Below, piece after piece: positions 1-8,860 of a stretch of DNA of 18,831 nucleotides (position 1 is the stretch's first letter; the number at the start of each line of letters is the position of its first letter). The position numbers and the translations under genes were made by a program. Origin of the DNA: Psilocybe azurescens. Its lineage: Eukaryota; Basidiomycota; Agaricomycetes; Agaricales; Agrocybaceae. The notes beneath the pieces are model-generated. The model was not told the origin of the DNA. It saw nothing but the letters and a program-made list of their open reading frames with translations, and did not search any database. The DNA lies in the NCBI GenBank assembly GCA_023853785.1, contig JAJIRX010000114.1, positions 1 through 18,831 of the forward strand, written 5' to 3'.

Positions 1-482
1 ATAGGAACAGAAACAGAATCAGACCATGCCCACCTGCATTGGATTATTCCAAAATACATCACCTCAGCTTTCCGACAGGATCCTGTACTCTGAAGACCTT
101 CCAAGGACGTGATCCAAGGCTGGTACAAAAAGCAACAACATTTGACACCAACTATAGACTGGCCAAGGTCTTTAGAGAAGAACCAGAAAGAGTGGAGGAG
201 CCACGATGGAACAACTTCCCAAGAAACACAGGAACTATATTCCAAACAGGATGGACGTGAAGCGCCATGACAGCCAAAGAACAAGCCGAATTAATCAGGA
301 AAGGCGCTTCTGTTTCAGGTGCAAACAACAAGGACATCTATCCAGAGATTGCCCACGGAAAGGACCAACAAACCAGAACAGAACCCAAGGACAACCCAGC
401 AAGAAGTGGGACCCCAAAGGGAACTCCATGCCCATATCAGGAGCCTGAACAAGGACAAAAAGACGAACTTCGCAGACCTCAT
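1..482 (+). pseudogene. gag C-terminal part with CCHC zinc knuckle, frame-broken
   Basis: This is the nucleocapsid end of the retrotransposon Gag protein, which packages the element's RNA. The frame beginning at 206 contains one retroviral-type knuckle at 311-352 with spacing C-X2-C-X4-H-X4-C (CFRCKQQGHLSRDC), followed by a lysine/arginine/glutamine-rich tail typical of nucleocapsid. The residues just before the knuckle (AELIRKGA) sit in a different frame that starts at 267, and the more upstream gag lies in the frame open from before 39 to 260. Two shifts therefore break the ORF within 300 bases. The 5' half of gag lies upstream of the window. Nothing suggests a cellular gene here. Confidence 0.85.
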
Positions 483-605
483 GGTTAAAACAGGATTTGA
501 AGAGAAAGAAGAAAGGATTTTTAAAGTGGAGAAACAGGGACGACGCTCTGTCTCTCCTTATCTGAAGATACAATCTGTACTTACGCAACAATCGTAGAAT
601 AAACT

Positions 606-1015
606 ATGCTTTTACCAGTTTCATTCCCCACCAAGAAACAGAATGGCTCACAAATCGTCGGAAACCTCATGCTCTTAGACTCAGGAGCAGGAGGAAATTC
701 ATTGACCAGAACTATGCACAAAAACTTGGACTCAAAACCCAACCCTTGGAAAAACCGATCCGGTTTATAACGTGAGACGGAACTTCAAACAAGAAAGGAA
801 CCATCTCGTCATTTGTAGACCTGGACCTAAAGGTTGGAAACCGGAACCATCGGGAACAATTACTGGTCTCTGGGCTAGGAAAACAGAAAATTATTTTAGG
901 ATTCCCTTGGCTACAGGAAAAGAATCCAGGAATCAACTGGCAGAACGGACAGATAACTTGGAAACCACGTCAAGGGCCTACGATAAATCAAACCACCATT
1001 GAAGAAGAAACGGAT
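606..1015 (+). pseudogene. pol: retropepsin-like aspartic protease, frame-broken
   Basis: The protease would cut the Gag-Pol polyprotein. The catalytic triplet is visible as LMLLDSGAGG, with DSGA at 678-689, in the frame that starts at ATG 606. The frame changes by one base just after the active site (between 689 and 701) and again near 775, where the shifted frame meets a TGA. Further protease sequence continues in the frame from 772 to 1002 and in a neighbouring frame, including a conserved ILGFPWL-like strand near 890-910. The family assignment rests on the active site and on its position directly before the reverse transcriptase. Confidence 0.85.
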
Positions 1016-1048
1016 GAACAAACACCAACAATCGAGACTACCCACCCA

Positions 1049-2130
1049 TTGGAGGAATTCGAATCGTTAGTCATCCGATATATTGGGGATGCAAACGAAG
1101 ACGAAATAAAAGAAACTTGGCTTAACACCAAAATCACGACCTCACAGATGCTGGCCCAACAATATGAACCAGAGAAACCAACAAGACCTCTCCAAGAAAT
1201 CGTTCCCCCAGAATATCAATCATATATGAACCTTTTCGATAAACAAGCAGCAGACCCATTCCCGGAACCAAGACCATGGGACCATAAAATTGAGTCAAAA
1301 GAAGGATTCATACCAAAGAAATTCAAGGCATACAATATCACACCGGCAGAACAAACAGAACTGGACACCTGGACAAAGGAACAATTGGACAAAGGATACA
1401 TTCGACCCTCGAATCACCTATGGCATCTCCCTTCTTCTTGTATCAAAGAAAGATGGAAAGCTTAGACCTTGTCAAGACTACAGGTATCTGAACGACTGGA
1501 CGATCAAGAACGCTTACCCACTACCACGGATTACGGAACTTATGGACAAATTGAAAGGCGCAAAATTCTTCACCAAACTAGATATCCGATGGGGCTACAA
1601 CAACATCAGGATAAAAGAAGGTGATCAATGGAAAGCAGCATTCAAAACCAACCAGGACTTTTCGAACCAACTGTAATGTTCTTTGGCATGTGCAATTCCC
1701 CAGCAACCTTCCAATCCATGATGGACACAATCTTCAAGACATGATATCACAATGCTTCGGTATCTATATGGACGACATTCTAATCTTTGCAAAAGATCAG
1801 GGAATTGGAAAAATACACCAAAATGGTTCTACAATGACTCCGAAGAAAACGATCTCTATCTCAAACCGGAAAAATGCTCTTTTGCTCAAGGAAAAGTGGA
1901 ATATCTCGGAATGATTGTTGAAGCAGGAAAAATCTCTATGGATCCAACAAACTCAAAGGAATTCAAGACTGGCCAGCACCTACTACTCTCAAACAAGTCC
2001 GATCGTTCCTGGGCTTTGGGAACTTCTACCGAAAATTCATCCAGAAATTCTCTGAAGTAGCTCGACCTCTAAATGAACTCCTGAAGAAAGACAAAGGATT
2101 TCTATGGAATGACACAACTTAAGCTGCCTT
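1049..2130 (+). pseudogene. pol: reverse transcriptase, frame-broken
   Basis: This is the RNA-dependent DNA polymerase of the element. The frame 1049-1465 gives the linker and the N-terminal fingers ([16 protein letters not shown] and the lead-up to the KGYIRPS motif). The frame 1290-1676 continues with [20 protein letters not shown] and then the first catalytic aspartate block, FTKLDI. The frame from 1621 holds the palm active site GIYMDDILIF, with YMDD at 1765-1776. The frame 1752-2060 holds the KCSFAQGKVEYLG block and the thumb. The domain is therefore complete in content but split over at least four frames. All the breaks I could place are small indels. Confidence 0.92.
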
Positions 2131-2139
2131 TGATGAACT

Positions 2140-2600
2140 GAAGAAACGATTCACGGAAGAACCGGTACTCTTGATGCCCGACCCCGCCAAACCATTTCAA
2201 ATCGAATCTGATGCTTCAAAATATGCCTCCAAAGCAGTCCTTACTCAACTGGACGGAAATGGCAAAAGACACCCATGCGCATTTATATCAAGAATGTTCT
2301 CTCCAACCGAAAGAAACTACGAAATCTAACAGGGAATTACTGGGAATAATCAGATCATTACAGGAATGGAGACACTACATCCAAGGATCAGAACACACGA
2401 CTACAGTATATTCAGATCACAAGAATTTGACATATTTCAGATCAGCCCAAAATCTAAACCGACGACAGGCACGCTGGTCTCTGTATGTCTCAGAATTCAA
2501 TCTGAAGTTGGTACATCTACCTGGAAACAAAATGATTCAACCCGATACCCTTTCAAGACGCCCCCCCGATTTCACCCCCAGAAGAAGACCACAACAATGA
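2140..2600 (+). pseudogene. pol: RNase H domain, frame-broken
   Basis: RNase H degrades the RNA strand of the RNA-DNA hybrid during reverse transcription. A catalytic aspartate is visible in [14 protein letters not shown] (GAT at 2210-2212). Downstream in the frame that runs from 2211 to 2600 are NRELLGIIRSLQEWRHYI, the VYSDHKNLTYF block with the second acidic site, and the closing HLPGNKMIQPDTLSRRP that ends Ty3/gypsy RNase H domains. One small indel near 2327 makes the middle part (the RNYEI region) read into a stop in its own frame. Content and order match the family. Confidence 0.9.
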
Positions 2601-2639
2601 AAACATCACCTTACTTCCAGAAAAGCTTTTCATTGACTT

Positions 2640-3720
2640 AATTCACTGAGTTACAGGAAAGAATTGCCAATGCGAATGAACTGGACCACAACGCAGCAGA
2701 AGCAATGAAAACCCTATTAGAAGGAGGACCACCAAATGCACGACCACGACCTCAGAGAATGGAAAACAGAGAACATGAACAGCAAAACTATCTTATACTA
2801 CCAAGGACAAGCCTACATTCCAAAAAGATCAAACCCTACGGAAAGACATAGTCAAATCATATCACGACCCTATCTCAGCTGGACACCCTGGAGAATTAGA
2901 AACATTCAATTCAGTAAAACAACACTACTGGTGGCCAGGATTACGATCATTTGTCAAGCAATACATAAAAGGATGTGCCGCCTGCCAACAGTTCAAAATA
3001 AATCAACATCCCTCTAACCCATCATTCATACCGATACCTGGACCAAAGTCAGCCCGACCCTTTGCAGACAGTGCTATGGACTTCCTTACAGACCTTCCAC
3101 CGATCGTGGACAAGCAAGGAGAAGTTGAATTTGATGCGATTCTAAGCATCACCGATCACGGGAACACAAAGGACTTATCCTTATTCCATGCTGAATGAAA
3201 GGACTGGATGCCAAAAGACTGGCAAACTCTTAATGGACAATCTCTACAAAAGGTTTGGACTACCAGACAGCCTCACATCAGATCGAGACCCCAGATTTGC
3301 CACTGAATCATTCAAAGAGCTAATGAAACTCCTTGGAGTAAAATCGAAATTTTCAACTGCTTATCACCCTCAAACGGACGGAACAACGGAACGATATAAC
3401 CAAGAGATCAAAGACTATCTATCCATATACTGCTCGTCTCACCCAGAAGACTGGCACAAACAACTTGGGACCCTCGAATTCACTCACAATAACCGAAGAC
3501 ATGCGGACAGACAGAGAACACCATTCGAATTAATTCTCGGATACTCCCCCATCGCGAATTCCCACTGCATTTGAACACACCAAGTTTCCTTCAGTAGAAG
3601 AAAGACTGAAGTATCTTCAAAAGGATTGAGAAGAAGCCCTAGCAGCCCATGAACTAGCCCAGACAAGGATGGCTGAAAGGAAAAACTCGAACTTCACACC
3701 GTTCATCCAAGGACAAAGAG
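2640..3720 (+). pseudogene. pol: integrase, frame-broken
   Basis: Integrase inserts the cDNA copy into the host chromosome. The N-terminal zinc-binding region is visible around 2880-2990, with GHPG, the YWWPGLR block and a GCAAC cysteine pair at 2974-2985. In the catalytic core the first aspartate is in AMDFLTDLP (GAC 3079-3081), the second is in SDRDPRFATE (GAT 3281-3283), and the glutamate is in TERYNQEI (GAA 3389-3391). The last two are 36 codons apart, which is the classical D-X35-E spacing. The core from 3188 to 3574 is one intact frame. Earlier and later parts are in other frames, and an in-frame TGA at 3627-3629 interrupts the region after the core, most simply by substitution. Confidence 0.92.
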
Positions 3721-4126
3721 TTTGGCTAGAAGTGACAAATTTACAGACGAATTATCACAAGAAAATGGCACCAAAACGAGAAGGACCTTTCAAGATCAAA
3801 GAAGTCTTAGGACCCCTAACTTATCGACTGGAACTCCCCAAAGGATGGCTCATTCACGATGTATTCCATGCGACACTTCTTAATCCATACCACGAGACCG
3901 AAACACATGGACCCAATTTCATTCGACCACCACCAGAGATATTAAACAAAGAAGAACATTGGGAAATAGAGACGATTCTCAAACATCAAAAAGAGGAAGA
4001 GGATACCAATACTACATCAAATGGAAGGACTATCTGATCACCGAAGCAACGTGGGAACCGGCTTCGGTCTTTGAAGAAACCGGTAACAAAATCTTACAGA
4101 CTTACCGAACACGTCACAAGCTGTAA
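3721..4126 (+). pseudogene. pol: integrase C-terminal region and chromodomain
   Basis: After the core the frame 3669-4037 reads through the integrase C-terminal barrel (GPFKIKEVLGPLTYRLELP, then HDVFHATLLNPY). It continues into the first strand of a chromodomain (WEIETILKHQ). A one-base shift near 3990 moves the rest of the chromodomain to another frame, where YYIKWKDY, the ATWEPAS block and a final helix end at TAA 4124-4126. Chromodomains at this position mark chromoviruses and are known to direct integration toward particular chromatin. The aromatic residues of the methyl-lysine cage region (YYIKWKDY, TWEP) are present. Confidence 0.88.
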
Positions 4127-4163
4127 AAGACCACCATCTTCCCTCACTCGACAATCAATCAAC

Positions 4164-4478
4164 ATGCTCTCCTTTCCCTCAATCAAACGTGTCAAGTCCA
4201 CTCTCTTTCCCCAAAACACTCACGAACCTATTTTCCTCACGACAAAAATACCAAAATCCCAAGAAGATCGACAACAAATGCTTGAAGAACTCGAGATAGC
4301 GTTCATAATGTCTCGAGAAGCGGAGAAACAAGCACACAATGAACTCAAGGCAAGATGCGCAGCAATGGCGCATGACCAAAATCTAGAGTATCAACTGCGG
4401 ATTTCCCAGCTCAAGGAAAAACTTAGACCCGGACTGGCAACAAAGGCTATAAGAAAGGTCAAGTCGCTACACTTCTAG
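4164..4478 (+). CDS. Post-pol ORF A, small helical protein in retroelement, unknown function
   Basis: An unbroken 104-codon frame starts at ATG 4164, 38 bases after the pol stop, and ends at TAG 4476-4478. The same frame is open from 4071, so the true start is uncertain. The N-terminal third is basic and polar. Residues from about 35 to 95 are rich in Glu, Lys, Gln and Ala, with heptad-like leucines and methionines (from EDRQQMLEELEIAF to YQLRISQLKEKL), suggesting one or two long helices or a coiled coil. I recognise no family. It lies between pol and the 3' LTR and belongs to the element rather than to a host gene. It could be an independent 3' ORF or the start of a longer protein continuing into the next ORF, which begins 23 bases downstream in another frame. 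Confidence 0.45.
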   Translation: MLSFPSIKRVKSTLFPQNTHEPIFLTTKIPKSQEDRQQMLEELEIAFIMSREAEKQAHNELKARCAAMAHDQNLEYQLRISQLKEKLRPGLATKAIRKVKSLHF

Positions 4479-4501
4479 ACAACAAACATTGATATCCAAC
4501 A

Positions 4502-5184
4502 ATGTCTCATTCCACTGCTCATGCCTCATCTGTTCCCCAATCTACTACTACATCGTCTCAACTTTTTAATACTCTCTCCGTCTATGAACTACTTGAAATC
4601 TTGAAAAATGCCGAAAACTGATATGACGTCGAAGCCCTTTGCCCCCCCTTTATCAAACGAGAACTTGAATTCTTCAACTATTTATCTGGCGAAATACGAA
4701 TCATCGAGGCGGACATCGCAGTCAAACAGGCAAGAGTCCGAGTCCACCACAAAGCCACCACCGACTCCCTCAAACGTCTTCAACTCAAGGGTTTCGAACG
4801 AGCCATCGAACACGTGCTCATCAAACACCGCACACAGACACCCCCACGGAACAACTCACCGATGCTGATCCACCACAACCATTCGACATCAACAATCAGA
4901 CCGGCATGCCTTCTCGTCACCCGACTCGAGCCCGACGGACAAGTGTTGGGAATCAATGTCGACCGGACGTTACATGCTTTGCATGTGGAAAGTTGGGACA
5001 TATACGACAATATTGCCCCAAGCTCACCTGCAACCACTGCCACCGCCGAGGACCAGGACATATGACAAGATACTGTCCTTTCAAGTGTAATGACTCTCCT
5101 CACAGAAGCAATTACTTTGATTATGACGACCCCACGGATGACGTTGGCATTGCAAACAATACCGGAGAACTCTACGGATACTGA
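4502..5184 (+). pseudogene. Post-pol ORF B with two CCHC zinc knuckles, broken
   Basis: A frame starts at ATG 4502 and would encode roughly 225 residues. The N-terminal 100 residues look helical (YELLEILKN, ALCPPFIKRELEFFNYL, IEADIAVKQARV, RLQLKGFERAIEHV). A TGA at 4619-4621 interrupts this part where the surrounding reading suggests a tryptophan. A frame change before about 4970 leads to two knuckles: 4975-5016 with C-X2-C-X4-H-X4-C (CFACGKLGHIRQYC) and 5029-5076 with C-X2-C-X6-H-X4-C (CNHCHRRGPGHMTRYC). A short acidic tail (DYDDPTDD) and TGA 5182-5184 follow. The build, a helical N-terminus followed by nucleic-acid-binding knuckles, is that of a Gag-like protein, but it sits after pol, 29 bases before the polypurine tract. 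Its function is unknown; RNA or cDNA binding is inference from the knuckles. Confidence 0.7.
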
Positions 5185-5213
5185 AGACCATTCGACTGGG
5201 ACAGTCGAACCTT

Positions 5214-5223
5214 AGAAGGGGGG
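5214..5223 (+). other. Polypurine tract (plus-strand primer site)
   Basis: The run AGAAGGGGGG lies four bases before the LTR start TGTTACGG. A purine run at this place is the RNase H-resistant primer for plus-strand DNA synthesis in LTR retrotransposons. Its position fixes the 5' edge of the 3' LTR. Confidence 0.85.
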
Positions 5224-5226
5224 TAA

Positions 5227-5689
5227 TGTTACGGACACTTTATTTTCTTTTGCTTTTGCTTTTTTCTTTTTTCTTTTTTCTTTTTCTTTTTCTTTTCTTT
5301 TCTTTTCTTTTCTTTTCTTTTCCCTTTTCTTTGTCATCTGTCACATCATTGATACATCATTGTATATTCTGATGAACTTTGCTTTCCATATCTACAAAAC
5401 TCCATCATATCTTTGATGGACTTTCACTTCTATCTTTTATGATACATCTTTCGATGAACGCTTGATCTGTTTCCTCTATTCTTATATACATCTGCTGATG
5501 AACATTCAAACTCGTTTCAACTTGCTGTGCGGTTCATAGTATTTATACCAGGAAGGATCCACTGTATTCTTTAGCTAGTTCTTGAGAATCTAATCTCCTC
5601 TTACTCGATACCGCTTGGAACTTGCTGTTCTTGACCACTTGACTGTCGGCTTTATCCACGCACGTGAATATAAGCTTGAAGTCGTAACA
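5227..5689 (+). repeat. 3' LTR, 463 bp, TGTTACG...CGTAACA
   Basis: The LTR begins TGTTACGG directly after the polypurine tract and ends with CGTAACA at 5683-5689, giving perfect 7-base inverted termini with the canonical TG...CA ends. Inside are a 90-base polypyrimidine run near the start, four small CATC...GATG inverted motifs (about 5355-5503), and AT-rich stretches such as TATTTATACC near 5540 that could serve as a TATA region. The partner 5' LTR and the upstream target-site copy are outside the window, so neither age nor target duplication can be measured. The five bases that follow, CCCTG, are the candidate target-site copy. Confidence 0.88.
5240..5333 (+). repeat. Polypyrimidine (TTTTC)n tract in the LTR
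   Basis: About 90 bases are almost only T and C, with an imperfect TTTTC unit that becomes regular (repeated TCTTT) between about 5290 and 5320. Such tracts commonly precede transcription starts in fungi, but this one is also long enough to be a slippage-prone microsatellite. Confidence 0.8.
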
Positions 5690-6274
5690 CCCTGCCGTGA
5701 AGCACTTGCATGGCATCTACAAGTCCCTATGTTTAATGCTTTCTGTTCATTTCATTTGTTGAAATCAATATATTTGCAAAATTGAAATATAGATCAAAGT
5801 GCTGCACGTAGCCCTACATTATACTGCCAACGTCCTTAGATAGCTCGAAATTCTATTTTTGATTTTCCAGTCTCTCCAGCAGTCACCACGTACCCACTCC
5901 TGGAGCCTTGCATGCCGACGAGTAGCGAATGCTGTAGAGCAATTGTCTTTGTGCCTATCTACAGCTCTACCCCTCAAAAGTACACATCATCATTCTAATC
6001 TGGTATTAGTGAAGTCATAATACTGTTAAAAGATTGTCTACTTGATGCTGGAAACTGGTTAAGGAGAAAAATCATCATGGTGCAGCAACAGAACCAAAGG
6101 TTTGCTATCGTGGATAAGACAACGGGCATAGACATCTGCAGAGTGTAGAGAAGGTATTCAAGTCGCATGTAAGATGCATTACACAGCATTTTAACATGAC
6201 CGATTTATATGGAGGAGAAATCGGATTTTTATTTCAATGATAGGAGTATAAGGGAGATAATAAACGAGTGGACG
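5690..6274. other. Spacer between LTR and NACHT-WD40 gene
   Basis: No supported gene. This stretch separates the retroelement (plus) from the stop codon of the NACHT-WD40 gene (minus), so it should contain the 3' untranslated end of the latter. A 64-codon minus-strand frame (5995-6189) has no recognisable features. No second LTR or inverted repeat was seen. Confidence 0.5.
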
Positions 6275-6481
6275 CTACAGACAGTAACATTCCTTCCATT
6301 GAGGGCCAAGGGCTGCATGAACAAAGTCAACAGAGGAAGAAGAAGAGCGTGGTATAGTAAGAATGTTGGAAGCATCAGGGAGCAGCAATTCAGGAGACAC
6401 AAACATGAGACGGTATTGGCTATCAGGGGAGAGAAGCCAGCCAGTGTGTTTTTCAGATATTGTCTCACGGATGTACAGAGA

Positions 6482-8600
6482 TCTAAAATCCCAAACCCGC
6501 ACAGAATTGTCGCTCGAGCCAGAGACAATCTGTTTGCCATCTGGCGAAAATGCAACCGATCTGACCCAATCTGTATGGCCCCACAACACCTTCAATTCAT
6601 CGCCTGTCGACACATCCCAGACCCGCACTGATTTGTCGTTTGAGCCAGAGACAATCTGTTTGCCATCTAGCAAAAATGCGACCGATGTGACCGAATATGT
6701 ATGGCCCTCCAACACCTTCAATTCATTACCCATCGACACATCCCAGACCCGCACCGATTTGTCGTTTGAGCCAGAGACAATCTGTTTGCCATCTGGTGAA
6801 AATGCAACCAATCTGACCGAATCTGTATGGCCCTCCAACACCATCAATTCATTGCCCGTTGACACATCCCAGACCCGCACCAATTTGTCATGAGAGCCAG
6901 AGACAATCTGTTTGCCATCTGGCCGAAAATGCAACCGATGTGACCAAAAGTGTATGGGCCCTCAACACCTTCAATTCATTGCCCGTTGACACATCCCAGA
7001 CCCGCACTGGTTCGTTGTGAGAGCCAGAGACAATCTGTTTGCCATCTGGCGAAAATGCGACCGATGTGACCGATCTTATATGGCCTTTCAACACCTTCAA
7101 TTCGTTGCCCCTCGACACATCCCAGACCCGCACTGAATTGTCCTCCGAGCCAGAGACAATCTGTTTGCCATCTGGCAAAATGCGACCGATGTGACCGAAA
7201 GTGTATGGCCCCTCAACACCTTCAATTCGTTGCCTGTCAACACATCCCAGACCCGCACCGATTTGTCGTGAAGAGCCAGAGACAATCTGTTTGCCATCTG
7301 GCAAAAATGCGACCGATGTGACTGAATCTGTATGGCCCCTCAACACCTTCAATTCGTCGCCTGTCGACACATCCCAGACCCGCACTGATTCGTCGGAAGA
7401 GCCAGAGACAATCTGTTTGCCATCTGGCGAAAATGCGACCGATGTGACCAAACTTGTATGGCCCTTCAACACCTTCAATTCGTCAGCCCGTCGACACATC
7501 CCAGACCCGCACCGATTTGTCGTAAGAGCCAGAGACAATCTGTTTGCCATCTGGCAAAAATGCGACCGATGTGACCGAAAGTGTATGGCCCTCAACACCT
7601 TCAATTCGTTGCCTGTCAACACATCCCAGACCCGCACCGATTTGTCGTAAGAGCCAGAGACAATCTGTTTGCCATCTGGCAAAAATGCGACCGATGTGAC
7701 TGAATCTGTATGGCCCCTCAACACCTTCAATTCGTCAGCCTGTCGACACATCCCAGACCCGCACTGATTCGTCGGAAGAGCCAGAGACAATCTGTTTGCC
7801 ATCTGGCGAAAATGCGACCGATGTGACCAAACTTGTATGGCCCTTCAACACCTTCAATTCGTCGTCGACACATCCCAGACCCGCACCGATTTGTCGTAAG
7901 AGCCAGAGACAATCTGTTTGCCATCTGGCGAAAATGTGACCGATGTGACTGAATCTGTATGGCCCTCCAACACCTTCAATTCATTGCCCGTCGACACATC
8001 CCAGACCCGCACCGATTTGTCGTAAGAGCCAGAGACAATCTGTTTGCCATCTGGCTAAAATGCGACCGATGTGACCAAACGTGTATGGCCCTTCAACACC
8101 TTCAATTCGTCGCCCGTCGACACATCCCAGACCCGCACCGATTTCTTCCGAGCCAGAGACAATCTGTTTGCCATCTGGCGAAAATGCGACCGATGTGACC
8201 AAATCTGTATGGCCCTTCAACACCTTCAATTCATCGCCCGTCGACACATCCCAGACCCGCACCGATTCGTCGTGAGAGCTAGAGACAATCTGTTTGCCAT
8301 CTGGCTAAAATGCGACCGATGTGACTGAATCTGTATGGCCCCTCAACACCTTCAATTCGTCGCCTGTCGACACATCCCAGACCCGCACTGATTCGTCGGA
8401 AGAACCAGAGACAATATGTTTGCCATCTGGCGAAAATGCGACCGATGTGACCAAATCTGTATGGCCCTCAACACCTTCAATTCATCACCGGTCGACACAT
8501 CCCAGACCCGCACCGATTTGTCGTGAGAGCCAGAGACAATTTGTTTTCCATTCGGCGAAACTGCGACTGCATTCACTGGACTATTCACGTTTAAAGTCAT
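6482..8600 (-). repeat. 17 tandem 126-bp (42-codon) WD40 repeats
   Basis: On the plus strand the block agagacaatctgtttgccat recurs, with minor variation, at 6521, 6647, 6773, 6899, 7026, 7152, 7279, 7404, 7531, 7656, 7783, 7905, 8031, 8155, 8281, 8407 and 8532. On the minus strand each unit encodes one WD40 repeat ([15 protein letters not shown], then [18 protein letters not shown]). The spacing is 126 bases with deviations of one to four bases, and each deviation changes the frame. The variable residues cluster just after SGS (H, N, S, Y, E) and just after GHT (D, Y, S, L), while the framework is nearly constant. Seven to eight blades make one propeller, so 17 units would give two propellers with extra units. 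Near-identity implies recent amplification or gene conversion. Confidence 0.93.
7152..7905 (-). repeat. Three-repeat higher-order unit (~378 bp) in two adjacent copies
   Basis: WD40 units starting at 7152, 7279 and 7404 match units starting at 7531, 7656 and 7783 one for one. Reading both copies side by side I find no base substitution. They differ only by length: A4 versus A5 after ctggc, CCCC versus CCC after tatgg, gtgaag versus gtaag, an extra A in cgtcagcc, and a five-base difference near 7482/7862. The pair 7279-7404 also resembles the pair 8281-8407 with a few substitutions, so related doublets occur three times. Confidence 0.85.
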
Positions 8601-8860
8601 CAACAGTGTGCCGCCCAGCGAGGGCGCTGGTGAAACCAGGAATCCTTGGAAAGTGGGTCTTCCAACCTCCACAAGGTTCCAAGTTCCGTGGCCAAGTTGC
8701 CAGTGCAGATATGTACAGATGCGGAGTCGACGACGAAGCACCGCTCCCACTGAAATATAGCGCAAAAGATCTAGCCTCACTGAGGTTTTCTGCTAATGAA
8801 AAGCTGCCCTAAATGGCACGGTAAGTCAGTCACGAGATATTTAACCAAGATGGAACTCAC

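Larger units (their letters stand above)
1..5689 (+). mobile_element. Ty3/gypsy (chromovirus-like) LTR retrotransposon, 3' part
   Basis: The stretch holds, in order on the plus strand, a gag CCHC knuckle (311-352), a DSGA protease site (678-689), a YMDD reverse transcriptase box (1765-1776), RNase H, an integrase with GHPG and CAAC zinc residues and an exact D-X35-E spacing (3281 to 3389), and a chromodomain ending at TAA 4124-4126. The order PR-RT-RH-IN-chromodomain defines the Ty3/gypsy chromovirus type. After pol come two more ORFs, a polypurine tract and a complete LTR that ends at 5689. The window opens inside gag, so the 5' LTR, primer-binding site and gag start are not visible. The reading frame shifts many times and at least two in-frame TGA codons occur (3627-3629 and 4619-4621), so this copy cannot move on its own. 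The identification is firm; age and family name are not determined. Confidence 0.95.

Noticed and set aside
6482..8600. CRISPR-like array of regularly spaced repeats
   Set aside because: The spacing is 126 bases, nearly the entire unit is conserved, and it translates to WD40 repeats; the organism is a eukaryote.
6363..8812. Long plus-strand frames across 6363-6893, 7201-7650 and 8321-8812
   Set aside because: They are antisense readings of the WD40 repeat array; their repeated peptides mirror the 126-base unit and show no domain of their own.
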